From contig CM055092.1 in the NCBI GenBank assembly GCA_029204225.1, positions 84,068,026 to 84,132,025 of the forward strand: DNA of 64,000 nt, given 5' to 3'. Each line of letters opens with the position of its first letter. Within the stretch, counting starts at the first letter, position 1. This DNA comes from Diphasiastrum complanatum. Taxonomy: Eukaryota > Streptophyta > Lycopodiopsida > Lycopodiales > Lycopodiaceae. Made by a program: the position numbers and the translations under genes. Shown here piece by piece: positions 24,979 to 37,439 of this stretch. The notes beneath the pieces were generated by a model. That model did not search any database. It was not told where the DNA came from and saw nothing but the letters and a program-made list of their open reading frames with translations.

Positions 24979-25049
24979 ACGGCAGGGAGGAGTGAGTTTT
25001 AAGGTGTTTATCACAGAGAACGAACAGGAAGATGGGAAGCAAATATCTG
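24979..25049 (+). pseudogene. AP2-domain exon 1, copy with stop codon
   Basis: This is collinear with exon 1 at 811-881 and ends GVYHRERTGRWEANI before a GTAAGG donor. The ATG is ACG and the codon before Gly-Val is TAA. After the intron start, the copy jumps at about 25217 to the family's 3' end (ATTATTGAGCATG), so exons 2-5 are deleted. Confidence 0.65.
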
Positions 25050-25259
25050 GTAAGGAAAGATCCAGTGTTTTTATTTTCTCTACAAAGCCACTTACATATT
25101 TGAAATGCAGCCAGATTATATGGTTTTCCATTTCCCAATAACAGGATAAAAAAAGGTGACGCACCTTTTGGAGCAGTCGATAAGTCAAAGCATCTCTCCA
25201 TTGGTACGATTTTTGTGACATTGAAATTATTGAGCATGCTGATTCCATTAGGTGTAAGG

Positions 25260-26244
25260 AGTAATATTTAGCGCTTAATCCACTACATGACTCCTATTGT
25301 GCATGCTAGTTAGTCTAAGAAACCCCAAATTATTTGAGTGAGAGAGAGAAGAAGAGAGAGAGACATAATGAGCCAATTAAATTTTATTGGTTGACATTTT
25401 AGATACCTGGCCCTAAAGAAACTCTAACCTTATAAATCCTAAATGTTCAATCTCTCCCCGCTCTCTCAAATCTTCTATCCTCTCCCGATCTGCAACCTGT
25501 GCGCTCTCTCTCTCTCTCGTCCTCTTTGTCTCTCAATCGCATCAACCCCTCTCTCTCTACCTCAACTCACATTATTGCTATTTTTCAAATTTAAAACCCT
25601 AAAAAAACCTTAACCTTAAATAACCCTAAATCCAAAAAAAACTTCTCCCCTATATGCTCGTCTTGAGCTCTCTCTCGCCTATCACTCAAATGCTCGTCCT
25701 CCTAGCAGCGCCCTCTCTCACTCTCTCCTCTCTCTCTCCCTCTCTCTCTCTCCTTGCTGCTCCCGAAGCACTCAAAAACAAAAACACAGTTTGAACACGA
25801 AATTCATCTTACGCCCTTGGACGAACAAAATCTCACTGCTTGTGATGAGGCATACGCTCCCCTACCTGCAATTGCTCCTCTACCTGCATTCCGCATACTT
25901 TCTGAGAGAGAGAGAGCGTGGAGAAGGGAGCAGGGAGCTCTAGATGTCATTTCTCCTAAATTTGCATTCATTCCCGAACAGACAATCTGAAAGCTTGTCT
26001 GTCTGTGCGCTGTACATACATGGACCTTTGTAGATCGTAACCTGACAACAGTCTCAATTGCGTCCCCTTCCTGAAATCATAATCCATTCCCCGCTCTCTC
26101 GCTCGCTCGCTCTGGCTCTGCTAATTCCAATCTGCCTTTACGATCAAGCCAGGTTCACTCTCTCTCTCTCTCTCTCAACTCAACTCAGCTCACATTATCT
26201 CTCTCTCGCACAGAAGAGGCTGCTCTGACGCCTGGCTGTGAATA

Positions 26245-26287
<43 letters not shown>

Positions 26288-27140
26288 TCACATTAGCTCG
26301 ATTCCAGTTTTCTGATAATCAACAACAGATACACGCTTGGGAAAGATCAAACAGAAAGCCCGCATCCAAGATCCAACAACCCAACAAATTTCCTCACTCC
26401 AGACTAGAAAACACTCGCAATACAAGGATCACCCACGAAGCCTATCACGATACAAGGATCAACCATACTACCGCAATTGCGAATCATAGTGACGCTATAT
26501 CAACAGAACAAGGCATCCAAATTATCAATCACCTTGCAAATATGCACCCTCTCTTGCACTCTTGGGCGCTTTGCTAATGTCGTACTACTACTAAAGCTTT
26601 GCTCTGCTCACTCTAGCTCTCTCGCAAGCCAGCAGCAAACACTCTTCTGTCTCTGCTTCATCTCCACGCTTCTCTCGCTAATGAGAGAGAGAGAGAGAGA
26701 GACATAATGAGCCAATTAAATTTTATTGGTTGACATTTTAGATACCTGGCCCTAAAGAAACTCTAACCCTATAAATCCTAAACGTTCAATCTCTCACCAC
26801 TCTCTCAAATCTTCTATCCTCTCCCGACCTGCAACCTGCGCTCGCTCTCTCTCTCTCTTTCTCTCTCTCTCAACTCACATTATTGCTCGCGATCTCTCTC
26901 TCGTGAAAATGCTTTCCAGAAGTTTCTATCTCTCAAAAATTCTTTCCAGAAGTTTCTCTCTCTCGATCCATTGCACGTGATCAATCTGCCTTTCAACCTC
27001 ACTTCAACGCATTTCAAATGCCCATCAAATACGATTTAATGCCCATCAAATACGATTTAGGGCAAACGTGGACAAATGAAAACGCACACACAAGTTTTCT
27101 CCATCATTGCTCACATTCTCTCTCTCTCTCTCACTCAAAT
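25260..27140. other. No gene; repeated promoter-like and CT-rich blocks
   Basis: The segment AGCCAATTAAATTTTATTGG ... TTTTAGATACCTGGCCC appears at 25373 and 26710, each followed by CCCTAA words and CT runs (for example 26246-26284). Between them lie unrecognised sequence and a 78-codon ORF (25754-25990) without recognisable motifs. Confidence 0.45.
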
Positions 27141-27949
27141 CACGTTGTCTCTAGTGCATGTGGAATCTATAACTAGGTTGTTGCTTCAGATTACTACTGC
27201 ACGTCCCTCCTCTAAAATCCTCATCAATCAATAGCGTGAGAGCATATGTTCTTGATAAAGCAACACCCCCCCCCCCGTTGATGAGATAATGCAAGTTCCT
27301 AACTCCCCTATAAATAGATTCATCTAGAATATGGTCTCTATGCATGGATCCTTTATTCATAGAATTGCTATTGATACTCTACACATGCATATACAGTCCC
27401 AAACCTTGTACTAACTCCAATTAGTGTGTCTGGGCCTCACAAAGTTATTAATTACTTGCAGGTCACGTCCAGTATGACGTGGTATAACTAATAAGCTTGG
27501 TTCAATGGAGTATCGGGTATCCAAGTCTAGGACTATACTGAATCCTATGTTTAGGACGTGGACATGAAAATTTCTACAAGCAATCCTTCAATTACTTGAA
27601 GTTTTGATTCAAAATAATAGTAGGACAAATGACTTGCAACATATATTCAAGGTGTAAATGTTGACATTTCATGTGTGTGAACGTTGAGCTTAATGGATTG
27701 TCCAGAAAGTTTTGCCTTGTATTCTTTGTTGTTTCGACATGCCATGCAAGAACAAATGGCGTTGTTTCATATTCAAATTAGGCTTGTCATTGTTTTCTTT
27801 CAAATTAACATAGCATGTGTATAGATGGTTGTTTTCTTTTTTTCACAAAAATGTTTATTTGATGCTTATTATTTTAACTTAACAACTAGGGTATTTGAAC
27901 ATTTTGCAGGTTGGATGAAGAGTTGATGGAGTGAGATGTGAACACTGAA

Positions 27950-28130
27950 ATGTGATATCTTGAATACTGAAACGTGAATATTGTGAATACCGATCGTGAA
28001 AGCTTGAATACCCATTGTGATACTTTGATTATCGATTGTGAAACTCTGAATACTAATTGTGATACTCTGAAACTTTGATTGTGAGATTATTTTAACGATA
28101 CAATTGTGAATAGAAAATAGCAAATTTTCT
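27950..28130 (+). repeat. Degenerate GTGAATACTNATTGTGA array
   Basis: Words such as TTGTGAATAC, TTGAATACC and TTGTGATACT recur every 12-24 bp. The matching array of the second copy is at 52495-52670, and a third, longer one lies at 29130-29370. Confidence 0.6.
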
Positions 28131-28773
28131 AAATACTAAAATTGTGACTTTTTTTATATTGAATGTGAATTTCATTAATTATATTGAATTATGAAATCGT
28201 AGAGTACTCAATCATTATATTTGTGGTTATTTGTGAGTGTTAACTACACAAATTGTGATCATTTTTGTGAATTTAATCATAAAATCGAAAACAATTAAAT
28301 TTATCACTACTTTCTCAATAATACGCAATAAATTGTGATATTCATTTTCTGCAATTGTTAATGCACACCATGAAATTGTAAATATTACATTGTGAAATTT
28401 ACTACTACTTTTATGAATATTAATTTTGAAATTTTAATATTAGCTACGATACTACAAATACTGAATAATAAAATTTGCCGTTACTTTTGAAAACTGGTTG
28501 CAATATCGTGAATCTACTATCTTAAAAGTTATGCATAATTTTGTGACTATTAATTTTGAGTTTGTGCCACGATAGGTACTCAGATATAAAAATAATTACT
28601 ATTATTTGTGAAGTTAGAAATTGACTAAATAATCTTCATCCATTCTTACTAAATGGTCATTTCTCGTGTCAAAATTTTACAAATCTCAAAGCACCACAAT
28701 TATGGCAAGGCCTTTGTGGTATATGGCCTCTATCTTAATCTTGTTTCTTGATTGTAGTGTGTGCTTCTAACAA

Positions 28774-28941
28774 ATGGCTAGAGAAGATACTCATTCTCAA
28801 GATTTAGACTGGAGTAATGGACTTTATGAACTACTAGGCACTACTATTTTTTGTGGATTTGAGGATACTCTCAAGAAGACAGTTTTCCCAAATGACTCCT
28901 TGGCTTTAGCTTTTGTTGGCTTGGAAGTAGATTTTTCCTAA
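28774..28941 (+). CDS. Hypothetical 55-residue protein of the small-ORF element
   Basis: ATG to TAA opens MAREDTHSQDLDWSNGLYEL, followed by an aromatic and acidic stretch with CGFEDTLKK and ending GLEVDFS. The same start, length and stop occur at 53311-53478 with about nine residue changes and no indel; two other copies are truncated (18109 and its duplicate). No signal peptide or membrane segment is evident. I do not recognise a family. Many of the changes alter the residue, so purifying selection is not demonstrated. Confidence 0.35.
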   Translation: MAREDTHSQDLDWSNGLYELLGTTIFCGFEDTLKKTVFPNDSLALAFVGLEVDFS

Positions 28942-29129
28942 TTGAATGAAGAAAAATGACAAGTGACAATATATTTGATAATTTCTTTGACTATATATTT
29001 TTATTATTTCTAAAAGTGTCTCTTTTGCAAAGTGTATACAAAATGTCTTCCGTAAATTAGATGAAGAATTGATCGACTTTTCAGATATCGGTCCTAACTT
29101 ACTACGTGGTTGATGGTTGGCAATGATTA

Positions 29130-29370
29130 TAAAAAGACGTGAATACTAAAAAGCAAATATTTTGAATGTTTGTAGTGATTATTGTGAATATTGATTGAGA
29201 ATATTGTGAATACTTATGAATATCGATCATGATTTTTGTGAATATTGATCGTGAATACTCATGAATATTGGTCGTAATTATTGTGAATACTCATGATTAC
29301 TGTGAACATTGATCATGATTATTGTGTGGATTATGAATACTCATGAAACCTGATCGTAAATGAACACAAA
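29130..29370 (+). repeat. Array of TTGTGAATA/TCATGAATATTGATCGTGA words
   Basis: ATTGTGAATA, CATGAATAT and TTGATCGTGA or TTGATCATGA variants recur about a dozen times in 240 bp. It is adjacent to small-ORF element copy E. Confidence 0.6.
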
Positions 29371-29647
29371 ATCATTTCATGCACAACTCTAAAACTTTCT
29401 TAATCTCAATATGTAGTCTTAGTTCTAAAAAATTTAACTGCTTTTGTGGTAGTGACTGTCAAACTATGACAATGAATGATGAATCCCTTGGGATCACTCA
29501 ATTTTGGTTGCTATTGCTCAAGAATGATGAAATCAGATGATATTTGAGCTTAGGATAATCACATACCTCAAATTTCATCCATATGATAGCTCAAATTTAA
29601 TGCGTACCATGTAATTTTGATTTTTATTAGACACATGGCTTGTTGAG

Positions 29648-30414
<767 letters not shown>

Positions 30415-33133
30415 TTGAGTGATCAATTTCAGTCATTTTAATGTACAATATGCTTAAGTTTTCTTGCATTTAATCCCTTATTGATGAAGTCGACCCCTAT
30501 CACATATTAGGGGAATCTTGAGTCAGCTAGCACAAATTTGATTTCTACCACTCGCAATAGCTCAAGTTTGATGCCTATACTATAATTTAGGCTTTAATCA
30601 CTTGACATGATCGAACTCAATCGATCTCAATTCTAGAACATTCAGAATGCTTGAGGTCTAACTCTCACTAATGGAATTGGCTTCTATCACTTGAGGCATA
30701 AAGTGACAAGACACGCGATGAGTGTGATGGGAAAGTTGAAGTACCAGAAATAGATTATATGTGGCTTTGTCGTGAATGTAAGAAGCTTGGCAAAGAGGAG
30801 GCAATAGAGGCTTTGAAAAACATGAATTATGCAACAAGGTGGTACATGAGAGAGGAGGGTAGTGGACGAATTCTCAAATGATGCAACTGAGACAAAGGGA
30901 GTGGAGGATGAAAAAAATGAGAGAACATAGGTCTTGATTCATGGTCCTTATCACTTGACATAGTTGATCAAGTGAATGAAGTTTATCAATCTATTGTTTG
31001 GGACAATCAATTCTAGCCTCTTATAGGTGAAATCGTCTCCTACCACTCAAAATAGCTCCAATATTTTGTCAATCACTTGTGGCAGTTTGAGTATGATGCG
31101 CATATATGAGAAAAGTCCATTTTGGTCCATGTTGCTTTACATGGCTCATTGACTCATCCTTATTGTCCAACATCAAGTTTAGTACATCAACTTTGCTCAA
31201 GTTCCACCATTTATTGATGATATTTGATTCCTCGAACATGACCTAGCTCAAATTTGCTACCTATTGCACAAAAGATAGTTAAATTTTTGGCCTTTCTCAC
31301 TCAAGATTGTCCATTGAGTGATGAAATTAGCTACATTTTGACTTCAAGACATTGTGATAGCTTGAATTTGATACCAATAACTTGGGATAGCCCAAATTTG
31401 ATGTCTTTCTCTTTGCTGGGTGGATCAAAGGCCTCTAGTTAGAGTGCCAAACCTAGACGTGCTCAAACATGTGATAGAAGACAAGGGTGAGGCAGGTCAA
31501 AGCATGTCCGGCAACGCTGACCCAACAACCAACATGACAAGTTCCCATGAGTGATCTAAATTGATCAACATCGAGTTCAATACATTGTTATTGATTATTT
31601 ATTATCCCTTATCAACAAAATTGATAAGGGACCACACAATATAACTTAAACTTGTTGTCTCTCACTTGAATAGTGCAATATTGGCCCTTATTTTAGTTAC
31701 AGATTGTCCATTGAGTGATCAAGCTAGTGGAATCATGAGTTTAGAACATTCAAGTAACTAATTGAATTCGATGCTTACATGCGAGACAACTCGATCTTGG
31801 TGTCTATTGAGTGATCATAATTGACCAGCATCACATGAGATAGCTCAAACTAGATGTCTAGCACTATAAATACCCCCATTTTGGCACTTGTCACTTGAAT
31901 TTGGTACCTATCACTCAGAATAGGAAAAATTCAATGCCTAACGTGTGATTTTGGTGATTATTTCTTGAATTTTGACTTCAAGACATTGAATAGCTCAAAT
32001 TTGCTGCCTATCACTCAACATAGCTCAAATTAGATGCCTAATATGTGATTTTGGTGCTTATCGCATGACATGGCTGATCAGGTGATTAGAATCAACCAAT
32101 TTCAAGTCCAGTATATTAAGATTTCTTGACTTCGTCCCCCTATCAATGGAGTTGACCCTTGTCACATGAGATGACTAAAATTTGATGTGCGAGTGATTGA
32201 AGTGATTGAAGTAGGAAAACACTGAGAATTTTCCTTCCGAGAACACGATTAAAGTTCGAAATTCAAACTAATATTAGTGTCTTCGATCACATTCAAATCT
32301 AGCCTATTTATTAATAGAGTAGGTTCTTATTATGATTGAATTAAAGCGTGTAGAATTAAACATATGTATGAGTGTATTTGATAATTTCAAATGATCAAAA
32401 ACATATATCATGTTTGATCTCGAATTCTGCTAGAAACAAGTATGGAACATCAATGAATTGAAAACTTTGATCAATCGAATTTAATCTGGTAGCTTCTTCT
32501 TACTATCTTGCTTTTAATGAGTAAGTATACTTGTATTTATATTGTTATAGGATAGGTCTCTTGGCCTTATTCCTTTTGTGAAGAGTCTCATGACTTTCTT
32601 CATTATGTAAACATTCCATCTAACCGTTAAAACGGTCGATATCCAGTGACCTTTTGAGAGTTCGACATAGTTTCTTTCAATTTGTTTATCTTATGAACAA
32701 GAATAAAGTTCAAATGAATAAAATTTTAATGGATTAATGTCGAATCTTTCGAGTTCGATCTCTTAGCCTTTGTCAATTAAACTACTTGTTTTGTTAGTAG
32801 AATTGAGAATTGTCTTTCAAGGTGTTCTACATTTGAGTGACTGAACTTGATCAATCTAATGTTTGGGACAATATGTTTTGACCCTAAGAGATGGAATTGT
32901 CTCCTATCTATCAAGGTGGCTCAAATTTGATGTCAACAACCCGTGGCAGTTTGAGTATGATGCATACAAATTAGAAAAGTCAATTTTCATCCATGTTGCT
33001 TTACATGGCTCATTGATTCATCCTTATTGTCTAGCATCAAGTTTAGTACATCCGAATTGATCGTGTTCCACGACACTCTTGTTGATGATACTTGAGTGTA
33101 AAAAAGTGACCCCCCTCCCCCCACCCTCAACTC

Positions 33134-33316
<183 letters not shown>

Positions 33317-34069
33317 CTTTGATAAACTCTGGGGATAATTAGCAAGTGATATGACGAATTGATGGTGAATCTTACGCAAAAGTAGGTGCACTATCAATCT
33401 AGCCTGCACTCACGACGTTGATAGAAAATGCAAGATGCCACCAAATTAAGCTGCCTAAAAGATTGATCCTCCACGAACTGCTGGATGCTGCAATTGACAT
33501 AAGGATAAAGTTTATGATCCCCGCCATGTGATTTCCAATATTATCAAGATGGCTCAATTTTGGGGCTTTACATTCAAGATGTCTCATTGAGTGATCGAAT
33601 TTAAATTATTGTTAGCTCAAATTTGATGTTTAGATGGCTCAAATTCAATGTCTAATAGTTGATGTTTGCTATTACTCGAGATAGAAGGGTTTTGGACCTT
33701 ATCACTCAAGCTTGAATTTCGTACCTACCACTCCACATAGCTCAAATTATATGCCTAACGTGTGATTTTGGTGCTTATCAATCGACATGGCTGGTCAAAT
33801 GATTGGAATCAACTGGTTTCAAGTCTAGCATATTAAGATTTGTCAACTTCGATGCATGCTGGGGTTGTTTACTGGAATTTGATTCAAATTTGGGCCACTA
33901 CAAGAGTGATGTTAGGAGGATGGGTTGCTGGGAAGTCTGACCCAACAAACAAAATTACGGGAGTAGGAGCACATGTGAACATGCTTTCCCATTGGGTTGT
34001 TCAAGTGCTCAGTTCACCTTATATGTACTTCTAGCTTAAGATTCCCTAAAGGTCTGAACGAGAACTTTT

Positions 34070-34990
34070 TGCACTCAAGAAACACAACAACATAACGATA
34101 ATCTGATTCCTAGCTTGCAATGAATTATAATCATGTAATCTGATATACTTGGTTGACAAATTTGAAAGCAATCCTCCAATAACACTCTCAGATTCTTGCT
34201 CTACAGTCAAATGCATAATTTCAATAGTTGTATGTCGTCGTAATAATATATTATCAACTTGGATAATCTGCATCTTGGTTTTTCTTTTGTGTTTAGCCGG
34301 CTTAACATCACTAGCTTTTCTTTGAAATCAGATAATATTGGCTCCAAATTATTTTCAGCTAACTACCAGCTAGCAACCATCTTGGCTTGAAGTAAATGGT
34401 ATGAATAAAACCTGGTCCGATGTGGTACTTACATCTCTGATTTTGTATGATGAAAACTTGCTTTTAACAAAAAATTTATGGGTCATGTTCTTGCAATTTC
34501 TGTGGAGTTTTCTGTTGCAAGAGATGCCACAATATGATAGAAAACCATGTCTTCTTGACGTTGTAATGCTATTTTTACTTGGAGCTGATTGGGGCTTTTC
34601 AATATGGAATCCTTATTCAAATAAAGATCGTAGACACATGTTCTTATCTCTTACAACTCTGAGATCATACATAATTTGTTGATTTTCTGTGGCAAAGTTC
34701 AGACATTCTGCAGTATACGTTGAACAAACAAGGCTGAAAAGGACATCAAGCTCAGTAATGTTTTTTATATCGTCTTTTCCTCATGTAGCTTGAGCTGATT
34801 ATATCCTTCATCCTATTGTGTAATGTAGCAACCGATCTTATAATTCAAGAGTCTGCCATCGATATTTCTTTTTTCAAATCTCTGACATTGCCTGGAGGCA
34901 GAAGATTACTCTCACTGCTCGTCGGCGTTGGTGAGCACACATCTTCCTTTAATCCATTGGTACAACATTTTCCAAGTAGTGAGATGTTTT
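34070..34990 (-). pseudogene. Exon-like fragments of an unrecognised gene
   Basis: On the minus strand, four separated open blocks have protein-like composition: about 34985-34860 (with SPTPTSSESNLLPPGNVRDL), 34760-34620 (with LDVLFSLVCSTYTAECLNFA), 34490-34370 (with KIRDVSTTSDQVLFIPFTSS) and 34275-34085 (with ESESVIGGLLSNLSTKYIRL). The frames between them are closed, as expected of introns or decay. The family is not recognised. Confidence 0.3.
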
Positions 34991-35161
34991 GTTTTTTATA
35001 TTTTGGGACTATTTACTAGCTTATCCGGAGAATGGAACACAATGAACCAACCACATTCAAGGATGCAGATTTCTTACAGAGATACTAAGCTGCAAAACTA
35101 CCACATGACATTTTAAAGGTCATCTACTATAGAAATGTGGCTAATTAGACTGTTGTCTTTT

Positions 35162-35250
35162 ACAGGAGTAAGGGCAAAAAGCTTTGCAGATATATATTAT
35201 CACGGTGAGGGTTTATGGACGTTTCCTCCTTCCAAGGCTCTTATTGAAGG
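35162..35250 (+). other. Exon-like block of unknown identity
   Basis: TTTTACAG precedes an open block with AKSFADIYYHGEGLWTFPPS, ending before GTTAGA. The splice-site pair and composition suggest one exon. I found no partner exons. Confidence 0.25.
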
Positions 35251-35574
35251 TTAGAACAATTTTTCGCAATTGGCTATAAGATGGATTTCTATTACAGCTA
35301 AGCAAAATAACAAATTTGAAATCTTCTATCAGGTGTTAGACTGGAGGGTTGTGGGAGGAGAATCTAGTACTAGGTTGCTGCTGTTTACAAACACTTTGAA
35401 ACTTAGCTGATTCTAACGAAATGATCACTCCATTCACAATGAACTTTGTTTAGTTTAATTCCATTCTGAATCAATCCAATCTTTTTTGTTTCTTGAGGTA
35501 ATTCAAACCCATATTCAAGATATCTACTGATGTCCCCATTTTTGGTTAGATTTCGAGGGTAAGCATGTCAGGTT

Positions 35575-35790
35575 CTACACATAGTACCCACGGTTCTTAG
35601 AACCATATCCTAAAACCGTACCATGAACCGTGGTATGGTTCATCATAATTAATTAATTAATGTCCTTAAAAAAAATTAATTATTGATTAAACGGCTCACC
35701 AGAACCGTGGCCAAATTTTTTGAGAACCGTATGGTTCTCAAAACCGTGGTGAACCATCCACGGTTCATTAATTTTATGGTTCTACCGGAA
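35575..35790. repeat. Foldback element with ACCGTGG/CCACGGT arms
   Basis: AACCGTGG and CCACGGTT words face each other repeatedly. One perfect hairpin, 35721-35740, has 8-nt arms TGAGAACC and GGTTCTCA around GTAT. The ends read CCCACGGTTC and GGTTCATTAA. It looks like a MITE or foldback. A diverged inverted relative lies at 9366-9420. Confidence 0.55.
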
Positions 35791-35799
35791 GTCACTACC

Positions 35800-37400
35800 T
35801 GTAGAAGTTAGAAGATGATATTGAAATCATAACAGCTAGAAAAATATAAAAAAACTCTATTCCAAGGTACCATTTTTTTAGCATTACGATGATGTAAATG
35901 TACATGGGTAAATCAAGAGAGAGCCATAGATGAGGAGCTGGAGCTGGAGCTGCAAATGGAAATTATGCTGGAGCTAGCGATGGAACTGGAGATGGAGATG
36001 GAAACTCAAGTTTATGCTGGATTTAGAGATGGAGTTTATGCACCTGGGGCTGGAGAAAATTGCGTTTATGTTTTTTATGTTTCTTCTTGTATGTGTTTAT
36101 GTTCAGAGTGCCCATCACCCGCAGGCTGGGAGCTCTTTCACCCTCATATGTTTACAACATCAAAGAAACCATAGGCATGTGCATGCAATGGCCTCTCCCG
36201 TGTACAAACCTCTGTAAATGATGTTAAGTATTATTGATGTTTATGTTTTTTATTTGTTTGTGCATGTGTTCATGTCAAAGTGCGGGCAATGCTTGACAAA
36301 TGGAGTCATTAACAATGCAATGCTTCCAATGGTATCGGGTGGTAATCACTTGATAGCATGGGTACATTCATTAGGTATGCATGTGTATGTTCCATGACCA
36401 TTTGCCTCTACTCAAGTTAACACCTTTGAGAATAAACATCTCTAGACATAAGTTTCTCCAACACTCTTTCTTAAAGTTCATAATTTGGTAGGCTAGGTGC
36501 ATACAATAGACATGCATGTGTATGGTCCATGATCATGGGCCCCTAAAGTGATGATTGCATCTATTTCAGATCCCAGTACTATTCTGCTACGACTATAATC
36601 TGCCAATCTATGACCTATAGAGATGTACAGATCTAAAATTTGCCACTTTTGTAGTTCTATCTAATTATAGCGCTCCTTATACTTGAGTTAATGTTTTAAA
36701 CGTTTCATTATGTTAAACGTTTTAAACAACAGTCGATTACTCGTATTAGACACATTTTTTTTAAAGAGTATCATTGATTAGAAATCGAACTCAAGTCGGA
36801 ATGTTCTTTTGGAAAAAAATTGAAACTTACATGGACAGGAAACTGAAACTTACATGGCTCAATTATCCTCCTTTGTTGTCCCATTATCATATTTTGAATT
36901 CTATACAACATGTACATCAGGATAAAGCATGCATGAGTATGCTCCATGACAATTTGCTCCTAGAATCATGGACTTGGAATTTGGTGATCAGACCATTGCT
37001 CCCAAACTTTCAATCCAAGTTCTAACTCCACCGAAGGTTTGACCGCTTGGCAGTAACCAAGTTAGCACATTTAAGGTTAAACATCTCCAAGTGTTAGTTT
37101 TTTGAATACTCTTCCTTGAAGTTCATTCTCGTAGTGCAAGTATTGTTTTTGAATAAAAGTACTAACGATTATGGAGTTTGTATCGGTTGTCCTAAAGTAC
37201 ATATGCATCCGCTATTTTTGTAGATGTCAAGTGAATCAAGACCTGGTCTTCAAAGATGCACATGCAACTACAAGTGCAAACACACACCTCTCAGTGTTGA
37301 ATACGTATCTGATCGTGTGTACTATCTTCATTGTCGTCAAGATGCACTTGGAAAAGTCCACCCTAGTGTAAGGCATGAAATTGGAGAGGCATAAGAGATG
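35800..37400. other. No gene recognised
   Basis: 35930-36010 is a GAGCTG/GAGATG-rich stretch that gives an acidic low-complexity frame. Two loosely similar segments (about 36375-36485 and 36930-37130, sharing GTATGTTCCATGAC-like and AAACATCTC-like words) suggest an old duplication. The short ORFs show no motif. Confidence 0.4.
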
Positions 37401-37439
37401 TTGCAAACACCTCAACCAAGACATTCAACTGCAAATACC

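Larger units (their letters stand above)
27290..29055 (+). mobile_element. Non-autonomous small-ORF element, long copy E
   Basis: This matches 51849-53592 end to end. Both follow a CT-rich flank fragment interrupted in its poly-C tract, and both homologies stop at CTTCCGTA. The parts are: an AT-rich left arm, a GTGAATA-type array (27950-28130), a middle part that recurs inverted at 5270-5549 and 14535-14930, and a 55-codon ORF. No terminal inverted repeats, LTRs or transposase were seen, so the class is unknown. Confidence 0.5.

Noticed and set aside
35956-36217. Acidic 72- and 67-codon ORFs
   Set aside because: They arise from a GAGCTG/GAGATG low-complexity stretch, with two competing frames and no conserved motif.
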